Below are positions 8,974-18,152 of a stretch of DNA of 64,000 bases, in pieces. Under the pieces are notes generated by a model, which did no database searches, was not told the origin of the DNA, and was given only the letters and a program-made list of their open reading frames with translations. The DNA is taken from contig JBCBDU010000010.1 in NCBI GenBank assembly GCA_038529355.1, forward strand, positions 1 to 64,000, read 5' to 3'. Position 1 is the first letter of the stretch; every line of letters begins with the position of its first letter. The position numbers were made by a program, and so were the translations under genes. The DNA is from CALBPI01 sp038529355 (GTDB taxonomy: Bacteria; Pseudomonadota; Gammaproteobacteria; Steroidobacterales; Woeseiaceae).

Positions 8974-9454
8974 ACGCGATCGTTGGTGGGTCGGTCTGAT
9001 TGGATTGATCGTCGCGCTGATCCTGACCAGTCAGCCGTTGCCCGGCTGGCTGAACCTGTTCCGACCCGACTGGGTTGCACTCGTACTCGTGTACCTTGCG
9101 ATTTTCACACCACAACGGCTGGTACTGACCAGCGCGGTTTTGTGCGGACTGTTACTCGACGCCATCCACGGCACGCCATTGGGACAGTACGCGCTGGCGC
9201 TTGTCGTGTGCATTTATATTCCGCTAAAACTGCACCTGCATCTGGTGTTAGTGCCTATCTGGCAAAGCGTGCTGACCACGCTGGTGATTCTGGCGATTTA
9301 TCAGTTCGCGTTGTTCTGGTGCAACGGCGCGATTGGCAACGATCTTGGCGCAACAGCCTACCTGGCGCCACTGGCCAGCGACATGCTGTTCTGGCCCGTT
9401 GTACTGGCCTTGCTGGATCTGATGCATCTGGGTCGACCAACCGCGCGCCAATAG
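8963..9454 (+). CDS. mreD: Rod-shape-determining protein MreD
   Basis: A 163-residue polytopic membrane protein of about five to six helices, belonging to the elongasome with MreC. The start was set at 8963 (MAAKRDRWWVGLIGLIV) because a GAGGAAG ribosome site lies ten bases upstream inside the end of mreC; a start at 8936 would add nine residues without such a site. The family segments RPDWVALVLVYLAIF and GLLLDAIHGTPLGQYAL are clear. It overlaps mreC by 11 bases and is followed by a 45-base gap before mrdA that holds a TATACT (9467-9472), a possible internal promoter. Confidence 0.93.
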   Translation: MAAKRDRWWVGLIGLIVALILTSQPLPGWLNLFRPDWVALVLVYLAIFTPQRLVLTSAVLCGLLLDAIHGTPLGQYALALVVCIYIPLKLHLHLVLVPIWQSVLTTLVILAIYQFALFWCNGAIGNDLGATAYLAPLASDMLFWPVVLALLDLMHLGRPTARQ

Positions 9455-9499
9455 CTGCGCGTCGCCTATACTGTCGCGAGGGCGTAGCAGAGCAATCCA

Positions 9500-11353
9500 A
9501 TGAGCAAGCTAGAGGCGATCAAAGACACTGCCGCAGAACAACGCATTTTCCTGCAGCGTCTGGTGCTGGCGGTCGTCTTTGTGCTGCTTGCCAGCGGCAC
9601 GGTTGTGGCGCGACTTGCACAGCTGCAGGTTATCGATCACAACTACTATAGCGAGCTGTCGGCGGGCAACCGCATTCGACTTGAAGCCGCACCGCCGACG
9701 CGCGGCCTGATACTGGACCGCAACGGCGTTGTGTTGGCAGAGAATCTGCCCGAATACCAGCTCGAGATGATCGCCGAACAAGTCGATGACGTGGCAGACA
9801 CATTGCAGCGACTGCAGTCGCTGGGCTTGATCGACGAATCTGACGTTAGTGCCATTGAGAGCCGCCGCCAGCGCACCGCCAAGTTCAATCCGGTGCTGAT
9901 CAAGTCGCGCCTGGATGACGACGGCGTTGCACTGTTCACGCAACACCGGCCGTACTTTCCCGGCGTGGATATTCGCGCGCATCTGGTGCGCCACTACCCG
10001 CACGGCACCCTGGCTGCGCACGCGCTTGGCTACGTTGGCGGACTAAGCCAGACTGATTTGGCGCGCGTTGATCGAACCGATTACATCGGCACCGCATTCA
10101 TTGGCAAGACCGGCATTGAGCGTGCCTACGAAGCGACGTTGCACGGCAGCACAGGCAACAATGCCGTCATCACAACAGCCGAAGGTCGCGCAGTAAGTTT
10201 TGAGCCACGCGTTGAACCGACGCCGGGCAGCAATATTTATTTGACGATTGACATCGAGTTGCAACGCGTCGCCGAAAAAGCATTGGACGGCAGGCGCGGC
10301 GCCATCGTGGCGCTCGACCCGAATAACGGCGAGATACTGGCGATCGTTAGCGCCCCTGCATTCGATCCGAATGGTTTCACAGGCGGCATGAACAGCGCAG
10401 ACTTTGCCGCGTTGCAGGGCGATCTGGATCAGCCGTTGTTTAACCGCGCTATCGCCGGTCGCTACCCGCCAGGCTCAACCATCAAGCCAATCCTTGCATT
10501 TGGCGCACTGGCTAGCGACCGCACGTCGGCGACCAGCACGATCAATTGCGAGGGTTACTTCAGCCTGCCAGGCAGTAGCCATCGATACCGCGACTGGAAA
10601 CCTGAAGGTCACGGCCTCGTTGATCTGTCCGATGCAATCGCCCAATCGTGTGATGTGTATTTCTACGAACTTGCGCAGGACATGGACATCGATCTGATGC
10701 ACGACTACCTGATCGAGTTCGGACTGGGCCCTGACCTCGGCATTGAAATTCCTGGCGAGAAAGCCGGTCTGGTGCCATCACGCGAGTGGAAAAAACAACG
10801 CTTCTCACGTCGCGCCGATCGCGTCTGGTTTCCGGGTGAAACGGTGATTGCGTCCATCGGCCAGGGCTATATGCTGGCAACACCGCTACAACTTGCGCAC
10901 ATTGCCGGCGTGCTCGCGACACGCGGCCAGCGTTTTCGCCCGCGCATCACGCTGGCGTTTGAAGACGCAATCAGCGGTGAACGCACAGCAGTGGCACCTA
11001 GCGTGCTCAGTCCTGTGCAAAGCGGCGACCAACACACGTGGACGCACACGATCGAGGCGATGCATGACGTGATGCAATCAGTGCGTGGTTCGGCTTACGC
11101 AACCGGTCGTGACACCGATTACAGCATTGCCGGCAAAAGCGGCACGGCGCAGGTGTTCACCGTCGCGCAGGAAGACAAATACGATGATCTGGAGCTGGAC
11201 GAACGCCTAAAAGACCACGCGCTGTTCATCGCGTTTGCGCCGATCGAAGCACCACGCATTGCCGTCGCCGTCGTCATTGAAAACGGCAGCAGCGGTAGCG
11301 GCGTCGCGGCGCCCGTTGCACGCGCCGTCACAGATGCGTGGTTGAATCGCTAG
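9500..11353 (+). CDS. mrdA: Penicillin-binding protein 2, elongation transpeptidase
   Basis: The 617-residue class B PBP cross-links peptidoglycan during lateral wall growth with RodA. It has a short cytoplasmic tail, one transmembrane helix (about residues 20-40), a pedestal domain (RGLILDRNGVVLAENLPEY) and a transpeptidase domain with Ser326-Thr-Ile-Lys (SxxK nucleophile), Ser383-Cys-Asp (the PBP2 form of the second motif) and Lys546-Ser-Gly. All catalytic motifs are intact. The stop TAG overlaps the proposed GTG of rodA (TAGTG), so the two elongasome enzymes are translationally coupled. Confidence 0.97.
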   Translation: MSKLEAIKDTAAEQRIFLQRLVLAVVFVLLASGTVVARLAQLQVIDHNYYSELSAGNRIRLEAAPPTRGLILDRNGVVLAENLPEYQLEMIAEQVDDVADTLQRLQSLGLIDESDVSAIESRRQRTAKFNPVLIKSRLDDDGVALFTQHRPYFPGVDIRAHLVRHYPHGTLAAHALGYVGGLSQTDLARVDRTDYIGTAFIGKTGIERAYEATLHGSTGNNAVITTAEGRAVSFEPRVEPTPGSNIYLTIDIELQRVAEKALDGRRGAIVALDPNNGEILAIVSAPAFDPNGFTGGMNSADFAALQGDLDQPLFNRAIAGRYPPGSTIKPILAFGALASDRTSATSTINCEGYFSLPGSSHRYRDWKPEGHGLVDLSDAIAQSCDVYFYELAQDMDIDLMHDYLIEFGLGPDLGIEIPGEKAGLVPSREWKKQRFSRRADRVWFPGETVIASIGQGYMLATPLQLAHIAGVLATRGQRFRPRITLAFEDAISGERTAVAPSVLSPVQSGDQHTWTHTIEAMHDVMQSVRGSAYATGRDTDYSIAGKSGTAQVFTVAQEDKYDDLELDERLKDHALFIAFAPIEAPRIAVAVVIENGSSGSGVAAPVARAVTDAWLNR

Positions 11354-12480
11354 TGCTCAACGACGCCACACACTTTCGCAAAGGGGAGGCGGCATCGCCA
11401 TCGTTCCTCACGCATCGGCTGCATCTGGACATACCGCTGCTGGCAGGCCTGTTGCTGCTCTGCGTTCTCGGGTTGCTGGTGCTGTACAGCGCAAGCGGCC
11501 AGAGCCAGGCGCAGGTGATTGCACAGTCGGTACGCCTTGCCGTTGCCGTACTGGCCATGGTGTTTCTTGCGCAGATTCCGCCGGCGATATATCGGCGCTG
11601 GGCGTGGGCGGCCTACGCATTGGGACTCATATTGCTGACGTTGGTATTGATTGCCGGCGAGTCCGGTAAAGGTGCGCAACGCTGGATCAATATCGGTATT
11701 CGTTTTCAGCCATCCGAAATCATGAAAATCGCAGTGCCAATGATGTGCGCAAGTTACCTGCATACCCGTCCGTTGCCGCCGAACTTTCGCGCTTTGGTTG
11801 CTGTATGCGTCATCATCGTATTGCCGGTCCTGTTGATTGCCAGACAGCCGGATCTGGGCACCGCCATTCTGATTGCAGCAGCAGGCGGCGCGGTAATCCT
11901 GCTGGCCGGACTGCGCTTTCGCGTGCTGTTGGCGATTCTCGGGCTGGTCGCGCTGAGCTTGCCCGTGTTGTGGCAGAACATGCACGAATACCAGAGACAG
12001 CGCGTACTGACGATGGTCGATCCCCAAAGCGACCCGTTGGGCGCCGGCTACAACATCATTCAGTCAAAAATCGCCATCGGCTCCGGCGGCCTTTTCGGCA
12101 AGGGCTGGACGAACGGCAGCCAGGGGCAACTCGAATATCTACCCGAGCGCAGCACCGATTTTATCTTCGCCGTGATTGGCGAGGAATTCGGTCTGATGGG
12201 TTTGGCCAGCCTGATGCTGCTGTACCTGTTTGTGGTCGCCCGCGGACTGTTCATTGCCAGTCAGGCCAGCGATACGTTTTCGCGCCTGCTGGCCGGCAGC
12301 ATCAGCCTGACCTTCTTCGTGTACGTCATTGTGAACAGCGCGATGGTTACCGGTCTGCTGCCGGTCGTCGGTGTACCGTTACCGCTGATCAGCTACGGTG
12401 GCACGTCGATGGTGACCCTGATGGGCGCATTCGGTATTCTGATGTCCATTCAGACGCACAAACGACTCTTGCCGCGTTAA
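11353..12480 (+). CDS. rodA: Peptidoglycan glycosyltransferase RodA
   Basis: A SEDS-family polymerase of about ten transmembrane helices that forms glycan strands from lipid II together with PBP2. Diagnostic segments are GESGKGAQRWI, QPDLGTAILI, KIAIGSGGLFGKGW, LPERSTDFIFAVIGEE and PLPLISYGGTSM. The Asp of the FLPERSTDF-type motif, required for catalysis, is present. I prefer the GTG at 11353 (375 residues), which overlaps the mrdA stop; an in-frame GTG at 11338 would add five residues. The next gene is mltB, 21 bases on. Confidence 0.95.
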   Translation: MLNDATHFRKGEAASPSFLTHRLHLDIPLLAGLLLLCVLGLLVLYSASGQSQAQVIAQSVRLAVAVLAMVFLAQIPPAIYRRWAWAAYALGLILLTLVLIAGESGKGAQRWINIGIRFQPSEIMKIAVPMMCASYLHTRPLPPNFRALVAVCVIIVLPVLLIARQPDLGTAILIAAAGGAVILLAGLRFRVLLAILGLVALSLPVLWQNMHEYQRQRVLTMVDPQSDPLGAGYNIIQSKIAIGSGGLFGKGWTNGSQGQLEYLPERSTDFIFAVIGEEFGLMGLASLMLLYLFVVARGLFIASQASDTFSRLLAGSISLTFFVYVIVNSAMVTGLLPVVGVPLPLISYGGTSMVTLMGAFGILMSIQTHKRLLPR

Positions 12481-12501
12481 CCGACACATAAGGGGATTTT
12501 C

Positions 12502-13512
12502 TTGTCAGTTGCCACAATGAAACGGATGCTCGCGTGCACACTGCTCGCAGTGCTTGGCGCACAACCCGCCGCTCTTGCACTCGATACACAACGCGCCGAT
12601 GTCGCTGCATTTATCGACGAATTGGTTAACGAACACGAATTCGACCGCGCTGCATTGAGCACGCTACTGGCCGGCGCAACGCGCAAGGACAAAATACTCG
12701 AAGCGATCAGTCGCCCGGCCGAAAAAGCCAAGCCGTGGCACGACTATCGTGACATCTTCATTCAGCCCAAGCGCATCAACGCAGGCGTTGCCTTCTGGGC
12801 TGAACACGAGCAAACGATTGCGCGCATCAGCGAACAAACCGGCGTGCCTGGCGAAATTCTGGTTGGCATTATCGGCGTGGAAACATTCTACGGGCGCATC
12901 ACCGGCAACTACCGCGTGCTCGACGCGCTTGCCACACTAGGTTTTGACTATCCGCCACGGGCAACGTTCTTTCGTCGCGAATTGAAAGAATTCCTGCTGC
13001 TTGCACGCGAGGAACAGGTCAACGTCGAGCAAGCGCTGGGGTCGTACGCCGGCGCCATGGGTTCGCCACAATTCATTCCGTCCAGTTATCGCGCTTATGC
13101 CGTTGACAGCGATGGCGATGGTCGCCGCGACCTGTTCGGCAGTTGGGAAGACATCATTGGCAGTGTTGCCAACTATTTCGTCAGGCACCGCTGGCAACGC
13201 GGTGCGGCCGTGGTCAGCGACGCCACGCTGACGAAGGACTACCACGGCGAACTGCCGCGCAAGAATGCCTTGAAGGTGAATACGACCAGCGCGGTGCTAA
13301 GCCATGAAGGTGTGACGTTCGAGGCTGACGTTGCGCCGGATGCCGGCGCGCGACTGATCGTCTTTGAAGGTGCACAAGGCCCTGAGTATTACGTGGGATT
13401 TGATAATTTTTATGTGATCACACGCTACAACCGCAGTTCGATGTACGCGATGGCCGTCTGGCAGTTAGGCAATGCTGTCGCGCAAGCACGCGCTGCCGCG
13501 ACAGATGAGTGA
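12502..13512 (+). CDS. mltB: Membrane-bound lytic murein transglycosylase B
   Basis: MltB cleaves glycan strands to 1,6-anhydro-muropeptides. The protein has a signal peptide (MKRMLACTLLAVLGAQPAA) without a convincing lipobox, a lysozyme-like fold with catalytic Glu in GIIGVETFYGR, and the ALGSYAGAMGSPQFIPSSYR motif. The start is ambiguous: TTG at 12502 has a good Shine-Dalgarno (AAGGGG) about five bases upstream, while the ATG at 12517 would give the cleaner signal peptide but sits too far from it. I chose TTG. The length, 331-336 residues, is normal. Its location between rodA and rlpA groups a hydrolase with the elongasome. Confidence 0.92.
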   Translation: MSVATMKRMLACTLLAVLGAQPAALALDTQRADVAAFIDELVNEHEFDRAALSTLLAGATRKDKILEAISRPAEKAKPWHDYRDIFIQPKRINAGVAFWAEHEQTIARISEQTGVPGEILVGIIGVETFYGRITGNYRVLDALATLGFDYPPRATFFRRELKEFLLLAREEQVNVEQALGSYAGAMGSPQFIPSSYRAYAVDSDGDGRRDLFGSWEDIIGSVANYFVRHRWQRGAAVVSDATLTKDYHGELPRKNALKVNTTSAVLSHEGVTFEADVAPDAGARLIVFEGAQGPEYYVGFDNFYVITRYNRSSMYAMAVWQLGNAVAQARAAATDE

Positions 13513-13519
13513 CACACCG

Positions 13520-14398
13520 ATGATTCGCCACTTCGCTATTATCAGCGCCATGGCGTTGTGTGTCGCGTGCACCAGTCTGGACAACAGCGATAGCCCGCCG
13601 CCGTCGGGCACGGCACAAACGCAGCCGCCGCCAGCGCGGCAGCAAACGCCACGCGCAGAGCCGCGCAGCCGTTACGGCAATCCGCCCTCCTATGTGCAGT
13701 TCGGTCGCACCTACACCGTGCTCGACAGCGCCGCCGGCTATCGCGAGCAAGGCATCGCCAGCTGGTATGGCAAAAAGTTCCACGGCAAACGCACATCTTC
13801 CGGCGAAACGTACGACATGTTCTCAGTGAGTGCTGCGCACAAGACGTTGCCAATTCCGTGCTGGGTGCGCGTCACCAATCTGGACAACCAGCGCTCAATG
13901 CTCATTCGGGTCAATGATCGCGGTCCGTTCGTCGATGATCGATTGATCGACTTGTCCTACGCAGCGGCCAATGCGCTGGGTATTGTCGAGAAAGGCACAG
14001 GCCGCGTCGAAGTTGAGGCTGTCAGCTTCGATGATACCGGTGCCCCCTACGTCACACCGCCACCGGCAACGCAGCCGGTCATCGTTGCGGCTGCCCCAGA
14101 CCCGCAAAACACGGCGGCGGCATCATTGCCCGCCGAAGCCATAGTGGACAGCGCGCCTGTTGCCGCAACACCGATGTTGATCATGCAGATCGGCGCCTTT
14201 GCCTCGTTTGCCAACGCCGAGCGACAGCTCGACCTGCTGGTGCGCGAGGGCATCGACAACAGCTATATCGAGCACAGCAGCGACGGCAAACTCTACCGCG
14301 TGCGCATCGACAAGTTGGCCAGCCAGGCTGAATATGTTGCGATGGCGCAGCGACTGCGCCCGCTTGGCATTACCCGCACACGCCTGGTCAAACCGTAA
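13520..14398 (+). CDS. rlpA: Septal ring lytic transglycosylase RlpA
   Basis: A 292-residue lipoprotein with a lipobox (MALCVAC, lipidated Cys near residue 14), a proline-rich linker, a double-psi beta-barrel RlpA domain (about 75-165; GIASWYGKKFHGKRTSSGE, VRVNDRGPFVDDR with His/Asp active-site region) and a C-terminal SPOR domain (about 215-290; LIMQIGAFASFANAERQ) that binds denuded glycan at the septum. The start at 13520 follows the mltB stop by seven bases; an ATG at 13505 overlapping mltB is the alternative. It is the last gene before a 151-base gap. Confidence 0.93.
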   Translation: MIRHFAIISAMALCVACTSLDNSDSPPPSGTAQTQPPPARQQTPRAEPRSRYGNPPSYVQFGRTYTVLDSAAGYREQGIASWYGKKFHGKRTSSGETYDMFSVSAAHKTLPIPCWVRVTNLDNQRSMLIRVNDRGPFVDDRLIDLSYAAANALGIVEKGTGRVEVEAVSFDDTGAPYVTPPPATQPVIVAAAPDPQNTAAASLPAEAIVDSAPVAATPMLIMQIGAFASFANAERQLDLLVREGIDNSYIEHSSDGKLYRVRIDKLASQAEYVAMAQRLRPLGITRTRLVKP

Positions 14399-14478
14399 GG
14401 CACCAGCGTCAACGTCTTCGCAAACCCGTGCGCGAGTGCAACTGGTAACGTCGATTGTTGTCCCACGAATGGCGCGGC

Positions 14479-14507
14479 CTGAACTCAGGCCATGAGTATG
14501 AAATAAT
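14479..14507 (+). promoter_or_regulatory. Candidate promoter for dacA
   Basis: CTGAAC (14479-14484), 17 bases, then an extended -10 of the form TGA-AATAAT (14499-14507) lie 43 bases before the dacA ATG. A 16-base hairpin GGCCTGA-AC-TCAGGCC (14477-14492) overlaps the -35 and could be an rlpA terminator without a U-run or an operator. The assignment rests on sequence similarity to sigma70 sites only. Confidence 0.35.
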
Positions 14508-14549
14508 CGCCGGTCAGAAAACGCTGGCGGAACCGCAAAGACACCAACC

Positions 14550-15701
14550 ATGAAAACAACGCTCTTTCGTGCCCTTACGGCATGCTGTGCAACAGCGCTA
14601 CTGACCATCAGCAATCTGCAGGCAGCCGCCTTGCCTGTGCCACCGCCTCCCGCACTGAATGCCTCCAGCTATATCGTGCTGGACGCCAATAGCGGGCGCG
14701 TGGTTGCTGGCATGGACCCCGACAAACAAGTCGAACCGGCGAGTCTGACCAAACTGATGACCGCCTACGTGATCTTCCAGGCGCTGGGCGCCGAACAAAT
14801 CAAGCTGGCCGATCTGGTGCCAATCAGCGCCAACGCGCGGGCCACCGGTGGCTCACGCATGTTTGTCGAGCAAGGCAGCAAGGTCAGTGTGGGCGATCTG
14901 CTGCAGGGCATGATTGTGCAATCCGGCAACGATGCAAGCGTCGCCCTGGCCGAGTACGTCGCCGGCACTGAAGGCGTGTTCGCAAGCTTGATGAACGAGT
15001 ACGCATCAGAGCTCGGCATGCTCTCGAGCAACTTCGAGAACGCGACCGGGCTGCCCGGCGAGCAGCACTACAGCACAGCGCGGGACATGGCCACGCTTGC
15101 GCGCGCAATCATCACGGAATTTCCAGACTACTACGCGTGGTACCGACAAAAAGAGTTCACGTGGAACGGCATCAAACAGGACAACCGCAACAGGCTATTG
15201 TGGCAAGACTCCACCGTTGACGGCATGAAAACCGGCTACACGCAGGCCGCGGGTTATTGTCTGGTGTCTTCGGCCAAACGCAACGACATGCGACTGATCA
15301 GCGCAGTCATGGGCACACCCAGTGCCAAAGCGCGCATCGACGCCAGCCAGGCGCTGCTCAACTACGGTTTCCGGTTCTATGAAACGCGACCGATGTTCGC
15401 CATCGGTGAGGCGGTCACACAAGCACGCGTGTGGAAAGGCGACAGCGATGAAACCGCGTTGGGTATCACGCAACCTATCTACATTACGGTCCCTAACGGC
15501 GGCTGGGACGAGTTGCGCGTGCAGACGAATGTACCCAAGACCCTCTACGCCCCGCTGGCCAGCGGCGACAACGTCGGCGTCGTTCGAATCACGCACAATG
15601 GTGATGAACTGGCGCGAGCGCCGCTCGTGGTGCTGCACTCTGTCGAGCGCGGCGGGCTTTGGAAGCGCATGACCGACGAAGTGCGCTTGTGGTTTGACTA
15701 G
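14550..15701 (+). CDS. dacA: D-alanyl-D-alanine carboxypeptidase (PBP5/6 type)
   Basis: A 383-residue periplasmic low-molecular-weight PBP that trims the terminal D-Ala from peptidoglycan stems. It has a signal peptide ending near ...TISNLQAAA, a serine peptidase S11 domain with Ser65-Leu-Thr-Lys, Ser125-Gly-Asn and Lys227-Thr-Gly, a PBP5 C-terminal beta domain (about 285-365), and a C-terminal amphipathic anchor (GGLWKRMTDEVRLWFD). All catalytic motifs are complete. It is followed after three bases by a D-amino-acid transaminase gene, tying carboxypeptidation to D-Ala metabolism. Confidence 0.95.
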   Translation: MKTTLFRALTACCATALLTISNLQAAALPVPPPPALNASSYIVLDANSGRVVAGMDPDKQVEPASLTKLMTAYVIFQALGAEQIKLADLVPISANARATGGSRMFVEQGSKVSVGDLLQGMIVQSGNDASVALAEYVAGTEGVFASLMNEYASELGMLSSNFENATGLPGEQHYSTARDMATLARAIITEFPDYYAWYRQKEFTWNGIKQDNRNRLLWQDSTVDGMKTGYTQAAGYCLVSSAKRNDMRLISAVMGTPSAKARIDASQALLNYGFRFYETRPMFAIGEAVTQARVWKGDSDETALGITQPIYITVPNGGWDELRVQTNVPKTLYAPLASGDNVGVVRITHNGDELARAPLVVLHSVERGGLWKRMTDEVRLWFD

Positions 15702-15704
15702 GCG

Positions 15705-16559
15705 ATGGCACGCGCGCTGACTCACGCATGGTTTAACGGCACAGCGATGCCGCTGGCGCAGGTTAGCGTATCGCCGCTGGACCGCGGCTATCTGTTCGGT
15801 GATGGCGTCTACGAAGTCATCCCTGTTTATGACGGCCGCGCGCTGGGCGTTGATCAACACGTGCGCCGTCTGCGCGCCAGCCTCGCCGCAATCCGACTGT
15901 CTCTTGATATCACCGATGCCGCGCTGTACACCGCCTTCAATGACGTGGTCGCGGCTAACGGCGAAGGCGATATGTCACTGTACATTCAGGTCTCACGCGC
16001 CGGCGATGATGGTCGCGATCACCGCTTCCCGGCTGCCGTGGACGCCAACGTGTTCATTATGGCGTGTGCGTTGACGCCCGCCTCGGCGCGCGTCTACGCC
16101 AACGGCATCAGCGCCGTCACGATGAACGACGAGCGATGGCTGCGCTGTGATATCAAGGCAACGTCACTGCTGGCCAATGTGCTGGCGCGGCAAACTGCCG
16201 ACGCCAGTGACGCGGCCGAAGCTATCCTGACCCGCAACGGGCAACTGGTCGAGGGCGCAACGAGCGCAATTGGCTGCGTGTTTGATGGCGACGTGAGCTT
16301 ACCGCCACACAGCCGGCTGCTGCTACCCAGTATCACCCGCGAGTTGATGATCGAGTGTGCGCGTCGCAGCGGCATCACTGTCAACGAGACACCCGTTAGC
16401 GTGGACGCCATGCGCGGTGCCCGCGAGATTCTGTTGATGTCGAGCACACGTGAGATTGCGCCCGTGGTAACCCTGGACAACGAACCCGTAGGCACAGGTA
16501 AGCCTGGCCCGGTGTGGGCTGCGTTGTTCAACGCCTACCAGCAATTGAAGCAACACTGA
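15705..16559 (+). CDS. dat: D-amino acid aminotransferase (class IV, Dat-like)
   Basis: A 284-residue PLP-dependent fold type IV aminotransferase. The N-terminus (LDRGYLFGDGVYEVIPVYDG) and the invariant lysine region (RCDIKATSLLANVLARQ, with Lys in DIKATS) match D-alanine transaminases more than branched-chain enzymes. The likely reaction is D-Ala + 2-oxoglutarate to pyruvate + D-Glu, or the reverse, supplying D-amino acids to the wall. The gene sits three bases after dacA in the same operon, which supports a wall role. 4-amino-4-deoxychorismate lyase is a related alternative but less likely from the N-terminal motif. Confidence 0.85.
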   Translation: MARALTHAWFNGTAMPLAQVSVSPLDRGYLFGDGVYEVIPVYDGRALGVDQHVRRLRASLAAIRLSLDITDAALYTAFNDVVAANGEGDMSLYIQVSRAGDDGRDHRFPAAVDANVFIMACALTPASARVYANGISAVTMNDERWLRCDIKATSLLANVLARQTADASDAAEAILTRNGQLVEGATSAIGCVFDGDVSLPPHSRLLLPSITRELMIECARRSGITVNETPVSVDAMRGAREILLMSSTREIAPVVTLDNEPVGTGKPGPVWAALFNAYQQLKQH

Positions 16560-16576
16560 ACAACCCGGATGCGCTG

Positions 16577-16846
16577 ATGAGCCAGATCGATGAGTCGCTG
16601 ATCGAATTTCCGACCCCGTTTGCCGTCAAGGTGATGGGTCGCAACAAGCCGCACTTCGCGGCTCATGTGCGCGCGCTCGTGATGCAACACACCGATGAGC
16701 ATGAGCCGTTGCGTGAAGAATCACGCGAATCGAAGAACGGCCGGTTTGTATCCGTGACGATTGAAATTACCGCGGTGAATCGCGCGCAGTTGGATTCAAT
16801 CTATCAGGTGCTGACGGACGATGACGACGTGTTGATGGCGTTATGA
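16577..16846 (+). CDS. ybeD: YbeD/DUF493 family protein
   Basis: An 89-residue cytoplasmic protein of the DUF493 family, which has an ACT-like fold. The start at 16577 gives MSQIDESLIEFPTPFAVKV, matching the E. coli YbeD N-terminus; upstream in-frame codons inside dat are not needed. The conserved segments FPTPFAVKVMGR and RFVSVTIEITA are present. No biochemical role is established. It overlaps lipB by ATGA, the same gene pair as in E. coli between dacA and lipB. Confidence 0.93.
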   Translation: MSQIDESLIEFPTPFAVKVMGRNKPHFAAHVRALVMQHTDEHEPLREESRESKNGRFVSVTIEITAVNRAQLDSIYQVLTDDDDVLMAL

Positions 16847-17481
16847 GCAAACCCCTGCGCAGTTGCCGCGTAAGCCATCTGGGGCTACAGGACTACGAGC
16901 CGCTTTGGCGGCGTATGCAGGCGTTTACCGACAACCGTGATGCGCAGACTGAAGACGAGCTATGGCTGTGCGAGCACCCGCCGGTGTTTACGCTCGGCAT
17001 GGCGGCGAAACCTGAACACGTGCTCGCACCCGGCGATATCCCGCTCGTGCAGATAGATCGCGGCGGACAGGTGACTTACCACGGTCCGGGACAACTGATG
17101 GTGTATCCGCTGATCGATGTGCGCCGACACCGGCTGGGCGTGCGTGAGCTCGTGTGTGCATTCGAGCGCAGCGTCATCCAATTGTTGGCCGAACACGGCG
17201 TCACAGCCATCGGGCGGCGCGATGCTCCGGGTGTATATGTTGACGGCAGCAAGGTGGCCAGCATCGGACTGCGCATTCGCCGCGGCGCCAGCTACCACGG
17301 CATGGCTGTTAATGTGGCGATGGATCTTGAACCCTTCCAGCGCATCAATCCGTGCGGCATGGCAGGCCTTGCGGTCACAGATTTTGCCGCGTTGGGCATC
17401 GCCCACTCAGTCGCCGATGTCGCGACGCAACTGCTGCCGCATCTCGCCGCGCACTTTCGCCTGGAGATCGTAGCGACTTAG
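16843..17481 (+). CDS. lipB: Octanoyl-[acyl carrier protein]:protein octanoyltransferase
   Basis: LipB transfers octanoate from ACP to lipoyl domains, for example GcvH encoded at 42.4 kb. The 212-residue protein has ELWLCEHPPVFTLG, the RGGQVTYHGPGQL motif with the conserved active-site region, and the Cys-containing NPCGMAGLAVTD in which the acyl-accepting Cys lies, plus Lys in GSKVASIGLRI. Its partner lipA does not follow; instead the gene converges on murU with a four-base TTAG stop overlap. Confidence 0.95.
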   Translation: MSKPLRSCRVSHLGLQDYEPLWRRMQAFTDNRDAQTEDELWLCEHPPVFTLGMAAKPEHVLAPGDIPLVQIDRGGQVTYHGPGQLMVYPLIDVRRHRLGVRELVCAFERSVIQLLAEHGVTAIGRRDAPGVYVDGSKVASIGLRIRRGASYHGMAVNVAMDLEPFQRINPCGMAGLAVTDFAALGIAHSVADVATQLLPHLAAHFRLEIVAT

Positions 17482-18152
17482 TCGCCACGCACGCGCTGAC
17501 GTATCTGCGACAAGCGCTCCGGCGTACCGACATCGAACCAGTTGGCCGCCAATGCAAAACCGCTCAGGGCATCAGCGTCGGCAGCGGCGCGCAACATCGG
17601 CACCACCGAAAAACGCTCAGCGGCGGTGCCTGCAAAAAAACGCGGTTGATAGCACGCGATACCTGAAAACGTGAGCAAAGGCTCGGCATCATTTTTGGCG
17701 AGTCCGTCGCGCAAACCGAAATCGCCGTTTGGCCGGTAGTCTGGCGTTGGCGCAAGGCCTATCGCTGCGTCGCGCCCCGCCAGCAAAGTCGCCGGCGCGA
17801 TATCAAACGCAAAATCCGTATGTACATCCGAGTTAACGACCCAGAACGGCGCATCGGCCATAACACCCAGTGCCTGGCGGATTGCGCCACCGGTATCGAG
17901 TGTTGGATAGCCCTCAGGACTGTAGACCACCGTCAGGCCGTAACGCTGTCCGTCACCGACGTGCTCGACGATGCGCTCACCAAGCCAGCCCAGGTTGATC
18001 ACAACACGCGAAACACCGGCAGCCTGTAGGGCGTGCAGATGTCTATCAAGCAGTGTGCTGTGCCCGTCACTGAGCAACGGTTTGGGCACGGTATCGGTAA
18101 ACGGGCGCAGCCGTTCACCGCGCCCGGCAGCCAGCAAAAGCGCCTCGCTCAT
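17478..18152 (-). CDS. murU: N-acetylmuramate alpha-1-phosphate uridylyltransferase
   Basis: A 224-residue nucleotidyltransferase with the N-terminal signature LLAAGRGERLRPFTDTVPKP. It is paired with amgK and overlaps it by ATGA; the pair defines the recycling route in which MurNAc is phosphorylated at C1 (AmgK) and converted to UDP-MurNAc (MurU), bypassing MurA and hence fosfomycin. The start at 18152 was chosen because the overlap places it there and the conserved domain begins at once. An upstream start would add 16 residues. A general hexose-1-phosphate nucleotidyltransferase would be the alternative without the amgK context. Confidence 0.9.
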   Translation of the reverse strand: MSEALLLAAGRGERLRPFTDTVPKPLLSDGHSTLLDRHLHALQAAGVSRVVINLGWLGERIVEHVGDGQRYGLTVVYSPEGYPTLDTGGAIRQALGVMADAPFWVVNSDVHTDFAFDIAPATLLAGRDAAIGLAPTPDYRPNGDFGLRDGLAKNDAEPLLTFSGIACYQPRFFAGTAAERFSVVPMLRAAADADALSGFALAANWFDVGTPERLSQIRQRVRGD